The notes: generated by a model from the sequence alone, not told the origin. DNA of 64,000 bases from Bombardia bombarda (GCA_030512295.1 JAULSR010000002.1:3782001-3846000), one strand, 5' to 3'. Positions 22,826 through 35,036 are shown, numbered from the stretch's first letter. A program made the numbers and translations.

Positions 22826-23610
22826 CATCATGGCTCCTCCCCAACCAGGTCTTACAGCGCTATCAACCTATAGCTATGATAATATTGAGGCTTGTGAGAC
22901 GCCCTACGAACGTTGGCAGCGGATCAATTCCTCTGCGGTCTCGTTGCCACTGTTTGTCCATCAGGCAGAGCAAGTTGCCCATACAGAAGTCGCTGGTTCT
23001 TTCCCAGTCTCCCCCAACAGTGACTCGGATCACTATGCGTATGCCAAGCGCGCGTACTACAATCATGCTGCCGAGTCGCATCCTGCAGTAGGAGAAGATT
23101 TGGACCTGGGCGAAGAAGACTCGGAAATGGAAGCAGGTTCGGGCCAGTCGACGGCACAAGTCACCATCCACGATGAGCTTCAACCACGTATACTACACGT
23201 CTGCAGTCGCGATAGCTGCAAGGAGCCTTTCTGGATGCCATTAAGAGAGGATGACATGGAGAGCATGAGGATATGTCAAGGTCATTCCGGTAAGCAAAAA
23301 TCCCTAACAAAACGAAAGCTGCAGCCAGACTCGAGAGAAAGAGTAAGAGCCCTATCAAACTAACGCGTTTCCATCAGGCGAGAAGCGCACCCTCGGGGCC
23401 ATCCTCGCCGACCATGGTCACAACAGCGAAACCGCCATCCCCGCCTTCAACGCCAAATACGGTCTCACCGGCGCTGCTGCTCGCACCGCTGATGAAGTAG
23501 TCTGGAGCTGCTGTCTCGCCAAGCCCTTCCCGCGCAACTTGTACGATCCCTGCAAGAAGAACGCCGGGCCTGTCAAGTGCCACATATCTGATGGCCCTGT
23601 GGGTGTCTGA
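22428..23610 (+). CDS. PolyQ protein with Cys/His modules
   Basis: 338-aa protein of unknown function from exons 22428-22532, 22611-23289 and 23378-23610. Junctions are GTAGCT...CAG (with a TCTAAC branch) and GTAAGC...CAG. The first exon encodes a short helical N-terminus. Residues 45-110 are Pro/Gln-rich, with a ten-residue polyQ at 97-106 encoded by CAG repeats. An acidic segment precedes a possible metal-binding group: C233, C238, C257 and H260. The C-terminal exon adds a further Cys cluster (a CC pair near 307, then two more). The start has a good context (AGCAACC before ATG) and follows a CT-rich leader. No family recognised. Confidence 0.75.
22793..22825 (+). repeat. (CAG)n microsatellite in coding exon
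   Basis: An uninterrupted run of about ten CAG codons encodes polyQ in the gene at 22428-23610. Such tracts vary in length between strains. Confidence 0.9.
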
Positions 23611-24611
23611 GCTGCATCAAGCGGGGAGGAATATCCGGCCCCAGTTGTGATGGTGGAATCCGTGGCGTTACTTTCTTTCCTTTCTAGCATTTTCGGCGAT
23701 TTGTCTTTCAAATGAAGTATTACGGCATTCTTGCTTTACTGCCTCGTGCTGGCCTAGTCGACGGCAGGTGGGAAAGAGATGACAGGCCGGGGGGATCACC
23801 AACCCGTCATGCAAGTTTCCACCTTCTAGCGCGGCAGGACATACTTCCGTTGCTTGGCTTCAGCTACTAGTGGTATTTGTGTCTTTGTTACGGATTATGA
23901 GAGGATAGTTGGGGTAGGTTGGAGGGCAAGCAAGTTCAGCACTGGCGCTGAGATGCCAGACTATGCTTCCTCGCATGCTCAAATACTATGCAGCTCAACG
24001 GGGAGAGGGGGAGGGGGGAGGGGGGGCTATCGAGGAAGAAGCGAGATCATGAGTTTGGGCGTCTGAAATATAGTAGTGGTGGGTGGTGAATGGTGAGTGG
24101 AGGGCGGTTTCCTGTCACTTAAGGTAGTATATCGTCTCCAGCGGCCATGTTTGCCAAGGACAAAAGGATTCAGATTGGAAACTCAGAGAAAACTGTTAGA
24201 GTATCAAAGCTAAAGCCTTATCAATTCGAGAAGGTGTTAGACAAATTAGCCATTCTGCCTTGGCCATGATTCTATAACTTGCGTCCGATGATTCTGGTTG
24301 GAAAACGAAGGATTGACCCTGTATTCTACAAGCTCACTAAGCAACAATACACATTCGAGAATGATGACCCACAAGGGGGCTCTCAGTTGCTTACGACATC
24401 ATGGAACGCAACCAAGTGAGTTTATGCTCAAACCTTTATCACTCCACAATTCATTTGTATGGGTTTGCACAGGGCAGCTTTCTTCAAACGCCCACCTCCA
24501 GCTTTTAAGACCTCAAGCATCCCCACCCCAACGAGCAATGCTATCACAATCACCCACAACAGCATCGTTAAACCCTACTAAGCTTACTATTCAAACAACA
24601 GTCGCGACACC
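23611..24611. other. Intergenic; G-rich tract
   Basis: 3' flank of the polyQ gene. A purine-rich run of G tracts lies at about 23999-24028. From about 24440 the sequence is C/T-rich and resembles a leader for the small ORF at 24612. Nothing else is seen. Confidence 0.5.
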
Positions 24612-24764
24612 ATGATCCTAGCTCTCTCAACCGACCTTCAAGAACTTATCATAGAAGGGCTAGCCTTTTTCGCACTGATAATTGCTACCTTCCTCGCGAT
24701 AACCCTGTCCATTACCTGGATGGCGGGCCATCTTGCTACACTGTTCGGGTTCAACCACGCCTGA
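24612..24764 (+). CDS. Possible 50-aa single-TM microprotein
   Basis: ATG to TGA, 50 residues. A short polar start (about 12 residues) is followed by a hydrophobic helix of roughly 25 residues (GLAFFALIIATFLAITLSIT) and a short tail ending FNHA. A C/T-rich leader and an ACACC context precede the ATG. The upstream frame 24298-24615 ends in an ATGA overlap with it. A role in membranes is inferred only from hydrophobicity. It could be chance: no homologue was recognised and the ORF is short. Confidence 0.4.
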   Translation: MILALSTDLQELIIEGLAFFALIIATFLAITLSITWMAGHLATLFGFNHA

Positions 24765-26867
24765 GCTTTAACAGCACCCGAGTGGAGAAATCCTCCGATA
24801 CCATGCAATGCCAACGCTGTGTGTCCGCAAGAAAGGTATCTCCAAAGTCTTGGTATTTTACTCCAAGCTCCTTAATTAGGTTTGTAGCTAATAAAATTGA
24901 AAACAGAGGGACTCCTGTTATGGCGACTTGTATCTTTGAGATCTCTTCAGAGGTGTGTATTCTACTCATCCCCAGCCCCAACACATTGAGATCACGTCTT
25001 CCTAAATCCTTTGCCGCACTTTCAGTCCCTAATTAATAACCAGGCACCCAGTTACCTAGTCTAGGTGTCTTATACAACCAGAACCAACGATAGGGAATCG
25101 TGCTTTCCCTCTCATTATCATTATGATTGTGCCATATACATTGGCAGAGCGCTAGGCCCCCTGAAATCATTCAGGGGCCGTAAACACACACCCACACGTG
25201 CCGGCCAATGTTATCCCCGACGACCACAAACGTACCCCGCCTTCACCCGTCCGTGTTCAACACGCCACGCCAGCATCAGACTTCAGACCTCATTGGCGAG
25301 AAACAAGCTCATCAGGCAACATAGTGCTTTTATCTAAGCAAAATCTCCGACTTTATTAAAGCACCAAAAGTCCGAAAACCTCCACGTCTGTGATCACGCC
25401 ATAATGAAATGTGTCGCAAGTCATACCGTTGCCTAGAAAGCGACTGGCCCAAAATGCAACCATGTAGCTTGTTCAAAGTTTGTGCCATGAATTATAATTT
25501 TCGATGCAAGCGAGGAGTTCTAGGACAGGTAACGGAAATCTGCATGGTTGATTGCACATGACACAATCGCATAGGCATCCAATTGCCAGTTGCTGACAGG
25601 AAAGTACCCTATCATCACTCGTACAAATACTTATTACTGGGTGTAAAGTAGCACGTAGTCAGACAGCTTTGTCAGGGACAAACTCTCCCCACTGGCCAAG
25701 GCGGGAGGTTGACCCGGAACGGGCCAGAGAAATATCGGCCGACGCCATCGGCCCCATACTTCCTTCCCCATCATGTACCAGTAATGGATACCACAAGCCT
25801 TACCCTATCTCGCTAAACGGCGAGCTCAGAGCTCCGAGCTCCGAGCTCGAGATGCGGAGCTTCGGAGTGTAGGAAAGCTGCGATACCGACAAGACTGAAA
25901 GTCCCCAATTTATCACGAACGGGACCGACCTCGCTGGTGCGGGGGCGGGGGCGGGGGCGGGGTTGTGTTCTCATCTGGTCTCCTTCTTGGGCCATGTGTG
26001 TGTGTGTCGCGAAACAGTGCAGTGGTCTTGGTGCCATACTCAACCCCTGAAGCCAAGTAGTAGCGTTGTAGGAAAACATTCGATTTACCAGCAAGTCCGC
26101 GCTCGCTTAGAGGAGCCAATCGAGCGCCCCTTTCAGAGCCGCCAAGCGATCACACATCAAATACATCTCGGCAGGATTGGCCCGAAAAGGCGTCACAGAA
26201 AGGCTCATGTGGCCGCTCAGGCCAGTTCAAACATGGTACGAAATTGTCAGTGGCCCAATGCCATTGCGATCCCGGACCCGAGGGATAATGCGTGGCATGC
26301 TGTCATCTCATTCTTCAAGGTGTGTGTGTGCTGCAATGTCAAGAACATGAGCATATCCTTAACTGTTTCATGTTTCAAAAGAGGGGCCAGCAGCCATAGG
26401 GCAAATTCTTGGCAATGTTGGTCACACCCCCGAAATGGAAGCGGAAAAGAGCATGAAACACCGGCACAGCTTTGGATCTCGAACACGTGTCTTCTGGGCT
26501 GTGTGACGTCAACTACATGGCCAACCCAAATGTCACACATGCGTGGATGGTGGGCATGGTGTAGAAGGAAAGCAGCGGTGAAATTCAAATATCGCCAATA
26601 TGATGAGAAGAGAAAGTTGAAGATCGATCTCAATTTAAATAGAAATCTAGCTCGATGACGTATAGGTATAGCGTGCTGACCTATAAAATGAAGCTCCTAC
26701 CTCAGCTACGACATCTTGGATCTTGCTTCCAACATACAAAGAGATCGGGATTCAAAACGCAATACCCGTTCCAAATATGTACAGAGTCGCAAGTGTTCGC
26801 CCCCAGAGATGAAGAATAAAACAAGAATGAAAAGAAGAAAAGAAACCTCATTCACCGACATGCTGTG
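24765..26867. other. Intergenic: no credible gene
   Basis: Contains a short palindrome at about 25158-25182, GAGCTC-rich repeats at 25821-25850, a G-quadruplex-type run at 25941-25962 and GT-rich microsatellites near 25996 and 26320. The 231-codon frame at 25963-26658 (+) starts at TTG and has random-looking composition. Confidence 0.5.
25941..25962 (+). other. G-quadruplex-type tract
   Basis: Four runs of at least four G separated by single C bases. This fits the canonical G4 pattern with one-base loops. Non-coding. Confidence 0.8.
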
Positions 26868-27398
26868 CTAATCCAGTGCCCAACTATCTAAAAATGACGA
26901 GAGTCCAGCCTGCTGGTGGTTTTGTCCATCAAAGAATTTGCTGGTTGCAGTGTTCAGAAATAGACGGCTCGGACACCGAAAGGCCATATTGGTACCCGCC
27001 CAATCCCTGTGATGATTGCTGTGGGTATTGTGAAAGTGCTGGAGGCCTGCCTTATGGGAGTCATGGGTGTGTGACTTATTTCCTGACTTGGGAGATTTCG
27101 TGGCAATAAAGTGCTGTTCAAGAGAGTAGTAGTCGTCCACCATAGCGAGGCTGTGAGAATTGCTGCCCACCATGCCAAACTCCGGAGCCAGGTAGTCGCT
27201 TCTTCCCATAGCGTGATCCATGACATAGTTCTGAGCAGGCAAGTTGCCTCGCCCAGCATCCCCAATTCCCCAACATCCACCATCACTTCCATGCTGACTA
27301 GACTTCCCAAGCCGACTTGTCCTCCAACGCCCAGTAGTCCACCACCCACAACGGCCGGAGCAGCCAGCATAGCCGCGCAACCTAGCCCGGCACGCCAC
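26868..27398 (-). other. In-frame ORF after the GT4 stop
   Basis: 176 codons in the same frame as the glycosyltransferase, separated from it only by two consecutive TAG codons (27404-27399). The distal 120 residues look like real protein (DHAMGRSDYLAPEFG and similar). An intron with donor GTAGTA (just after the ATGATGCGGGA at the end of the GT4 frame) and an acceptor TCTAG near 27300 would bypass both stops and keep frame. It may be a C-terminal extension, readthrough product or remnant. Confidence 0.35.
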
Positions 27399-27401
27399 CT
27401 A

Positions 27402-28857
27402 CTACTCCCGCATCATGTCCATAAACCACTTCTCATGGCGATTCTCATCCATGCTCTTGAGCCATTCGACAGACTTGACAGCCGTGAGACTGGCAACGCG
27501 CGTGTATTCCGCCTGGTCAAAGATCAGCTTCTGGATTGCATCAATCCAAGGTGTGACGTCCTGTTGAGGGACGACATAGTCTCGGTTTGACTTGCGTTCT
27601 CCAGTGATCAGTTTGACCGGAACACAATACGGTAGTCCAATCTTGGCCTCCTTGAGGCCGCCGGCGTCGGACGCAATCACGGGAATCCCACGCAGTTGAG
27701 CCTCGGTGACCACAATTCCCCAAGCCTCATACCAGACGGACGGGGCCAGGAGTATCTTGATGCGGTCCCAGATGGTGTCCGTGTTGGTTGTGGTCGGTCG
27801 GATGCTGTTGCCGAGGTCAGTATTTCTTGCAATAAACTAAGAGGCGAAAGAAGAGACAAGAGTAATGAAATGGCATACCGAATGTTAGGATAGGAGCGAA
27901 GGATTTTGATGTGCTCAGGCTCTGAGCCCCAGCTGACCCAGGTGACGAACTGGACATGAGGCATCTTGGTCGCGAGCTCCAAGAGGATGTCAAGACCCTT
28001 GTGGGGACACGGGTTGATCATGCCAACCTCGAACTTGTTGACGTTGAAGCGCTGGAGTGGAAGGTCGTTTGTGATCTTGTCCATGTAGGTCAGGTTGGGG
28101 TGCACAAGGAAGGTGCTGTCAAGTTGGCCATGCTCCTTGGCGTACACCTTGATGGCTTCCGAAACAGCCCAGAGGCCGTCCAGACCACGCAAGAGCTCGT
28201 TCTCAACCCGAGGCGAGATGCAGTGGCCGTCAATGCCGCTGCAGTAAGGGCCGAAGGGAAGCTGCTCTGCAGTGTGAATGATATTGATGCGCTTGAAGGT
28301 GCGATTCGGCATGTCGGCCGTCATCTTCATGGTCAGAGCATCATTGAAGACGACATGGGTAGGGCGGAACTTCTTCAAGTGTATGTTGAAAATGTCGACA
28401 AGGACTGCCATGCGCTGGGTGATTCCCTGTCCCTTGAAGGGTGTAAGCTGTATTGGTCGCATGAGAGAAATGGAAATGCCGACAATAGGGAACATACCTC
28501 GAGGTAGGCGCGCAAGTCGCGAATGAAGTCGCGCGTAGGATACGCAGCGTTGTAGGTGTTTCGAGAGATTACGATATTGTGAATACCGTCCTCGTCATTG
28601 AAAGTCTTGACACGCAACTGATGGGGAAGACCGGAAGAGTCAACGACAGGCACAACGGAGTGGGTCGCCAAGTTCGGGTTGATGCCCTTTTCTTTGGCAA
28701 CCTTGGCAAAGCACTCAACCTCATTCTCAAATCCGTAGGCGATCTGGGCACACTCGTGCTTTCTCAGGCGAAGTTGACGAAGCAGGTTGATGTTGCACTT
28801 GTAGCCGCCCGACGAAGGGGTCAGGCCCTGTGCAGTCTGTACGAGAAAGACGCGCAT
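27402..28857 (-). CDS. GT4-type glycosyltransferase
   Basis: 443-aa protein from exons 28857-28498, 28447-27879 and 27804-27402, with donors GTATGT and GTATGC and acceptors CAG. The N-terminus has a QTAQGLTPSSGGYKCN start with a Gly-rich loop, as in GT-B fold enzymes of glycosyltransferase family 4. The C-terminal half contains the family E-x7-E motif (E336 and E344 in YEAWGIVVTE), followed by GIPVIASDAGGLKEA, the nucleotide-sugar binding segment. No signal peptide or membrane segment, so a cytosolic enzyme using a nucleotide-sugar donor is inferred; donor and acceptor are unknown. The frame continues after two TAG codons (see the ORF at 26868-27398). Confidence 0.85.
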
Positions 28858-29908
28858 CTTGGCAGGCTGAGTTGTGGTTAGGTAGAGATGCCGAAAGTTG
28901 GATCAACAGCAAGCAGTAGAGGGGGGAATATTGTCTCGCCTGGAGGTTGTAAGTAAAACCTTGCCGGAAGATGGGTGTGTTTGTGTGTGTTGCTGAAAAG
29001 TTTGTGCAGCTAAGGTAATGTCTCGCCTGGAGCGGAAGGATGGTAAAGAATTGAAGTTGAAAAAGAGGCAGGGCAGAGTGATTGCTGATTGACAAGGAAT
29101 GAAAATCCACGTGTGGAAAAGAAGTTCTGGGAAGAGGAAGAGGAGGAAGTCTGGGGAAAGAAGGAAGTATTTAACCTTGGTGTGGGGAGGAGGACTGGAG
29201 AATGTTGTCCTTCAGACGCATGTGCGAGTAGCCGTGGAGGGAAAGAGTCATGTGGCAGGTTCTGGAGCGGTAATTCGATGTTCGCTTGTTGAGGGGCAAG
29301 GAGTCGTCAGTTGCGCCTACTCTGGGGTTGTCGTCCCTTCTCTTGAGGCATGTATAATTTCCCCGTCCCAGTTTCAGGGTCAAAGACAAGAAGAGTGACG
29401 GGACAAGTGCAGGTGAGTGGGAGATGAAAGCTTCAGCTCTCAAAGGCAGGCAAGGCAGGTATGTCGGTGGAGAATGGGGGTGAGCAGCCGACGAGATGAT
29501 AATGAGGCAGGTGCTTGCGTCAGTCCAAGCTGTCTGGGCCGTGTTTGTGTTCTCCACTAGTGCAACCCTAAGACCAGCGAGGGTAGATGTGATGGTGAAA
29601 AGGCAGGAGCGGACCTGGTCTTACCCGCTCACGCACCGCGAAGACGAAGATCGGCCGAAACAGTCCTACCTGCCAAAATACATACAGATCTCGAGGTCAA
29701 CAAAGTCCTAGATTACCAACAAGCCGGAACCTCTCTTTTCTTTCCCTTGCTCGATGCACCTGCTTTTAAGATGCTCATAATCTGCAAGACTGCCTTTTGT
29801 GAACTGCATGTTGGTAACCATAGACTAAGCGAAAATTGAAGCTGTGTCAATTTGATATGAACATGCAAAGGAGGCAAGCGCGAAGTGCAAGGCAGGCAAG
29901 CGCTCCTG
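28858..29908. other. Intergenic / GT4 promoter
   Basis: Upstream region of the glycosyltransferase, with GT- and purine-rich leader sequence near 28960-29160. The downstream half abuts the end of the DUF4470 relic. No gene is seen. Confidence 0.55.
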
Positions 29909-32859
29909 TCAGACGGGCGCTTGTGCGAGGCAAGCAGGCCACTCTTTCTCATTTACCACCAACCCCCCCACGGCAGGTACAACACTGGTCTGCGGTGTCC
30001 ACAAGTCTGTCCACCAGAGATAAGCGTTCCATCTGCCCGAAGACTCCGATTTGCCCGTCAACACTTCCACAACATCTCTACGTAGCCAAAAGCTCGCAGT
30101 ACGCGTCGCGGCCGTGTAGTTGAATGTGGTCAGCACGTTTATGCCTCTATCCCTCGCTCTTTGTGCCACGTCTGTGCTGTCGCCTTGCTCGTCGTCCAAT
30201 AATAGGTCCCTCACATTCGCTCTGATTGGCGGAGGACCCCGCCCCAAGTCCCAAAACACAATCGTGAAATGGGGCAAGAGCAGAGCACTGACGCCTCCTA
30301 CCATCTTGGAAAATGTGGTGTTACACTGACAGATGGTATCAACCGCAAATTCCAAAGGGGAGAAGTGGTCGCCACAGAGCAGCAAGGCTACTAAACTCGG
30401 CCGCCCACAGCGCAACACTGACTTTTCGAGACGGGTACAGAGCATTGACATCCCCGACATTCATCACCAAGACCCGTGGAGCGCGAGCTGACGTGGTCAC
30501 ACTACCCTCGCACAGATGGACCAGAATGGCCAACAGTCAGTGGGCAGGGCAGCCGACTTCGCAGAGCCTCTCGACCAGCCGAAGAAAAGCGGTGAGGTTG
30601 AGCGGGGCGTGCACAAGCGAGCTGCTGTTAACAATTTGCGGGTACGGTAAGCAGATCTTGAGGAAGAATGAGTACAGCCACTTCTCCAGGTGCTGACGAG
30701 GTAGCGGCTCACTCTACGGCAGCGGCGCGATCGGTTTCTCCAGCTGCCACACCCAGTACTCCTTCACCATGAACACGACGTGCCGGAAAGTCCCAAGTTC
30801 GCTGGCATCCCAAACATCTCCGCAAGCTCCAACCAACTATTATTGACTTTCATGCCCTCGAGCCGTTTGAGGTGGAAGTGTCCGGGAATCAACCTCTCGG
30901 CCGGAAGACCCATGTACTCGGCTTGGAAGTGGTCGTGGGAGGAGAACTCGGGCGGGTTGAGGAGAATGGTGAAGCGAACGTTAGCTCGCCCTGAACTTTC
31001 AGGAGAGGGCGAGCGTACAGCAGGACGCTGAACAGCCCGCCAACATAGTCAGAAATATTGCTTACATGGATCCGATCAAATAACACCGGGAATGCAACCG
31101 GCTGGTTATAGTCTTTTCCAGCGTCTGAGAGTGACGCAGAGTCCAAAGACCTGCGTCGATCGTCGAGACAGGCAGCCACCATCTCTACCATCATACCTCC
31201 CCGCAAATTCAACTTTCCAATTGAGGTCGCCAGAATCCAAAAGAAGTCGGAAAGCCTCCCAATTATACTTTGCTCCTTGGACGCCATGTTTCGGAACATC
31301 GAGTTGTGCAGAAGCTGCCGGGCCACGTGGAGCGGGTTGAATTCGACGAAAGACGTTATTTTCAAGCCAAGCCGCGCTAGCTCCAGCACCTCCTCCGTGG
31401 TTTCTGTCTGAAGCTCCTGCGCCACCCTGTCTTGATCAATCAGCGTAACGTTGGTATTCCAGTTCTTATCCAAATACGCATTCAGTTTCTCAACTTCTCT
31501 TTCTTGTTCGACGGGAGATCGCTTGTCGCCCTCGGGGACGCCAATGACTCGAGTTGATAGGACTTAAGGAGAGGCAGCAGCTCCGGCTCGGTCAATTTTA
31601 TAAAGACGCTGGGTGGAGGAACAAAAAGGAATCTGTCAAAATTTATCCTGTCTTCCTTGCAGCATTTAAGGACTAGATCAGGACGGGGAACTCTGGCGCC
31701 CTACATCTAAAAGAAATGAGTCTGCTCGATTTCATCCTCTTGTATCTTGTGCTGCGCCGTCTTGCGCATATTCTTTGACGAGTGAAAGCCGTCTGGGCTA
31801 ATATCAAGTTGTAGCCATTATCTGATGCAGCGAAGGATCGGCTCTCGCGATGAGGGCGGGATATACCACCAGCATTTCTCCAGGCCATTCTCAACAGCGG
31901 GCTCCCCCGCCTCTTCCTCTTCCTCAATGCCACTGCCAGTGGTGTCACCACCATCCAGCGACGCCAAAATCCGGAAAAGCGCTTCCCGAACCTTGCTATC
32001 CACTAACAGCGGCCACACATGACCAACATACACATACGCCGAGACAATACAGAGCTTCTTGAGCTCCTCTTGGCTGGTCTTTCCATCGCGCTTGTAAGCA
32101 TGCAGTTCCTTGATCAGTTCAAAGATAACCAGGATCCGCGCCAGCGACGGCGCCTTCAAATCCATAATTGTAAAATGGATACTATTGAATGACTACTTGT
32201 CCTTCAGCTTGTTCGGAAGCAGCGCCGCCTTGATGATTGTTGCAAAGAAGTTGCGTGCGTCACCGATTCCACAAAATAGGAAGGATAAATCCTTGCTGCC
32301 CTAGTTTGAATCGCTGTTACCTGGCGACGAGATAGTTGGTGTCGACTTGTTGTCTAGCATGGTGCGATCGAAAAGCGGCTCAGCGTCATCGTAGCTAACG
32401 GCATAGTAGGTTGGCGTGTCTTGCCTGTTTATAATCCAAGTAAGCAATAATCCCATCTGCGCAGGTAAGGTAGGTGAAATCAACGACCGCCCTCCCCCCG
32501 TTTCTATCCTATTCTAACATAGACAAAACCAGCAGAAACTCACAAATACGGCCTGTATCGCGGTAGCTGATACAGGACTGCCTTTCTCTGCATTCCTCGA
32601 GACATAACCAACTTGCCCATCTCCTCCATCGCATCCAGATTTGCCAGCATAGCCTGTCGCGTGCCCGCAGGATCAAAAAAAATGCCATCATCTCCGCGGC
32701 AGCCCTAGCCTCGGAAATATTACGCGCATGCAAATAGGACTTAGCAAGACGGGCATACAGCTTTTCTTTTTTTGCGCTAATCCCTAACCCTAAGTACGAG
32801 CCTAGGTTGTCTGATTTGACAATATGGACGAAGGTTAGTGGGCTTCCCGCCAGACACAC
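29909..32859 (-). pseudogene. Decayed DUF4470 / MYND-associated gene
   Basis: Recognisable pieces of one protein run in order along the minus strand but in changing frames. They are a helical segment (about 32770-32530), DUF4470 (about 32470-31960, with FCGIGDARNFFATI and FTIMDLKAPSLARIL), then WLQLDISPDGF, FDRIHVSNISDYVGG (near 31060), NPPEFSSHDHFQAEY and a C-terminal block ending at 29909. This order fits the fungal DUF4470 family, often linked to a MYND finger; no clear finger remains. Within one frame there are stops at 32301 (TAG), 32193 (TAG), 31818 (TAA), 31707 (TAG) and 31701 (TAG). The frame also changes at least four times, for example at a T8 run near 32675, near 31560, near 31000 and near 30385. 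A possible intron (donor GTGAGT near 32540) cannot explain the stops. Clearly non-functional as read. Confidence 0.7.
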
Positions 32860-34083
32860 AGGGGAAAGTACCAGCCTCTGTTTGGCCCAGGGTCACAGAT
32901 GTTGATTTTTCAGGGCACAAATACCCAGGTCGGGTTACTTGAACAATCATGCCTATCAATAAGTAAGCTATGTCGCCTGTGTATCTGTCCCGCCACTCTG
33001 ATCTTCTCAGTACCACCACAGATCTTCGCCATCAACCAGTTTGTGTTTACGAATACGTATCAACCTCAATGTATTGGTGTAGACGCGTGGAACTGCTGCG
33101 TACCTACACAATACAGCGCTTAAGGCCGTCTCGCTTGGCCGTGCTACCCAGCATATGCACCCTACCTGGATTACGACAACACTAATCATGCGAGCGATTG
33201 CGACATCTTCAGTCTATTATTTGCTGCTCCAGTTGATGTAAGTACGTTCTGTCGTCTTTCTACCTTGCCGATGTTCGGAATACGCGCGTCATCTTGCAGA
33301 CCAGATCACAACCTCAAAGAGCAGTCGCCCACCAAAGGACAATTCTGCAAACAAGCAGCATGAGCTGTCCCAATCTCCAGATACCTCATTTGTATTACGC
33401 TTCGCCTCCACCAGGTGGCGCGTCCTGGTACAAGATCGGCCATACTGGTTGCAAAGTCACGGATATCCATCCACCACCCAAGCTTATCGTCTACACAAGG
33501 AGATGTCATCTCGACAGTCTTTCACACGTATAGCCCGGCAACACAGTCTGTTAGCCATCGGGGGCCCTTGTCTCGGGCCGAGTGAGAACATACCTCAAGT
33601 CCCTCAAGGAAAGGTAAGATTCGGATCACTTCACTACCCGCAGCATGGACAGTTGCACCACACTGCTGCCACGACCAGTTACACCAACAGCAGCTCGAGT
33701 CCTACAGCCTTAAGCAATCAGGGTCAAAGGTGGACCTGAAAAGAGTATGACAGAACCGACATCGAATCGGCGCTGTCTACATCCGGAGCGCCACAATGGA
33801 CGCAAGACCGGGTGCCTTTCCTGCACAACTACCCCAGCACGGCCGCCCTCAACGATCAGATAGCGAGCAATTAAAGCTATAGTTAACTCAAGATGGGCCA
33901 CGAGAACGGGAAGGATTGATCTCTTTTGTAGGCGGCGATAACGACATTGGCAAAATTTCCTTCCACCCACTTACACTGGCCTCAAGGGCATTCCCAATTC
34001 TCCATAACACTCCAATTCCTTGATATATAAACACAAGAATGAAAGCGACAAAAGAATAGAGACGGCAGCAAAAAGATAAGCTT
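32860..34083. other. Intergenic: no credible gene
   Basis: The region upstream of the relic shows no clear start exon for it and no MYND finger. Short frames at 33294-33739 (+) lack features. An A5 run at 34070-34074 serves as the tRNA-Ser terminator on the minus strand. Confidence 0.5.
34070..34074 (-). terminator. Pol III terminator of tRNA-Ser
   Basis: T5 on the minus strand, about 10 nt past the tRNA 3' end. Confidence 0.7.
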
Positions 34084-34165
34084 CGACGTGGGCCGGATTT
34101 GAACCGACGCCTCCGAGGAGACATGATTTCGAGTCATGCGCATTAGACCACTCTGCCACCACGCC
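34084..34165 (-). tRNA. tRNA-Ser (CGA)
   Basis: Read on the minus strand, acceptor GGCGTGG pairs with CCACGTC (one G-U), discriminator G as expected for Ser. The anticodon stem CATGA/TCATG encloses loop CTCGAAA with anticodon CGA (34129-34131). A long variable arm (CTCC/GGAG) marks a class II tRNA. The T arm ends in GGTTCAAATCC. No intron. Confidence 0.94.
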
Positions 34166-35036
34166 TATTGAGTTGCTGCTTGTTTGATGAATTGTCAGCA
34201 AGTTACTAGCTTCCTTGGAAAGGAGGCCCATCACCTTCCTCCACAGGAGAGTGGGTTCGTAGCATGGTTAGTGGAGTGAGAAAGACTTAGTCTTTGCTTA
34301 CATCCACTTTCACAGGCTTGTTCAATGGCAATGTGGTGTGGATACCTGTAGTCTCTCAGTCTCAGGGCATGTTGGTTTAGAAGAAATGAAATGCTAACAT
34401 GCCAACATTGTCTCAATTACTGTTAGCGAGACGAGTGTTGATCTAGGCAGCGAGACTCAGCTCTGACGGTTGTGGTTGGTAGTTTGTCTTGAAGTTTTGG
34501 TTAGGAATAGCAGCGGCAGAATAGAACAGCCTATCTCAGAGATGGAACCTAGAGACCGATCTTCAACCATCAGTTCCAGCCTTCGTTCACCCTAGACCAA
34601 CTTCGGCACCAAGGGAAGAGACAAGAACATGAACCTTTACATGGCGTATCATACCATGTTGTTCTCATATTTCCTCTTGACGTAGCACGGTATATCTTCC
34701 CTGCCTCGGATGCATCACATACTCCGCTCCCCCTCTTCTACCTTCCCCCTTTTCTACCTTCTGCCTCGTTTCAACCATGGCAGTTAGCAATGTGCCCCCT
34801 CATCTGAGTCTCTTGTTCGCACTGAGAGTTGCAGTGTTTGTAAGACAAAAAACCCGTGATCAGGTTACTTTCGAATTCATTGCTACTTCGATCAAACAAA
34901 TATTAGTCCAGATCCTTTGCTTGTCCAAATTTTCGCCTTGTCAAGGGCCCCTAGTAAACTCAAGGCCCTCTCATGCGTCTGCTTTGGGACAACTTGCATT
35001 TGACAGGGAGCTTGGGGCTGATCCAAGATACAGAAC
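34166..35036. other. Intergenic: no credible gene
   Basis: Between tRNA-Ser and the 3' end of the next minus-strand gene. A C/T-rich stretch at 34720-34770 is the only notable feature. Confidence 0.5.

Noticed and set aside
25963..26658. 231-codon plus-strand frame
   Set aside because: Begins at TTG, runs over GT microsatellites and has no domain; likely chance.
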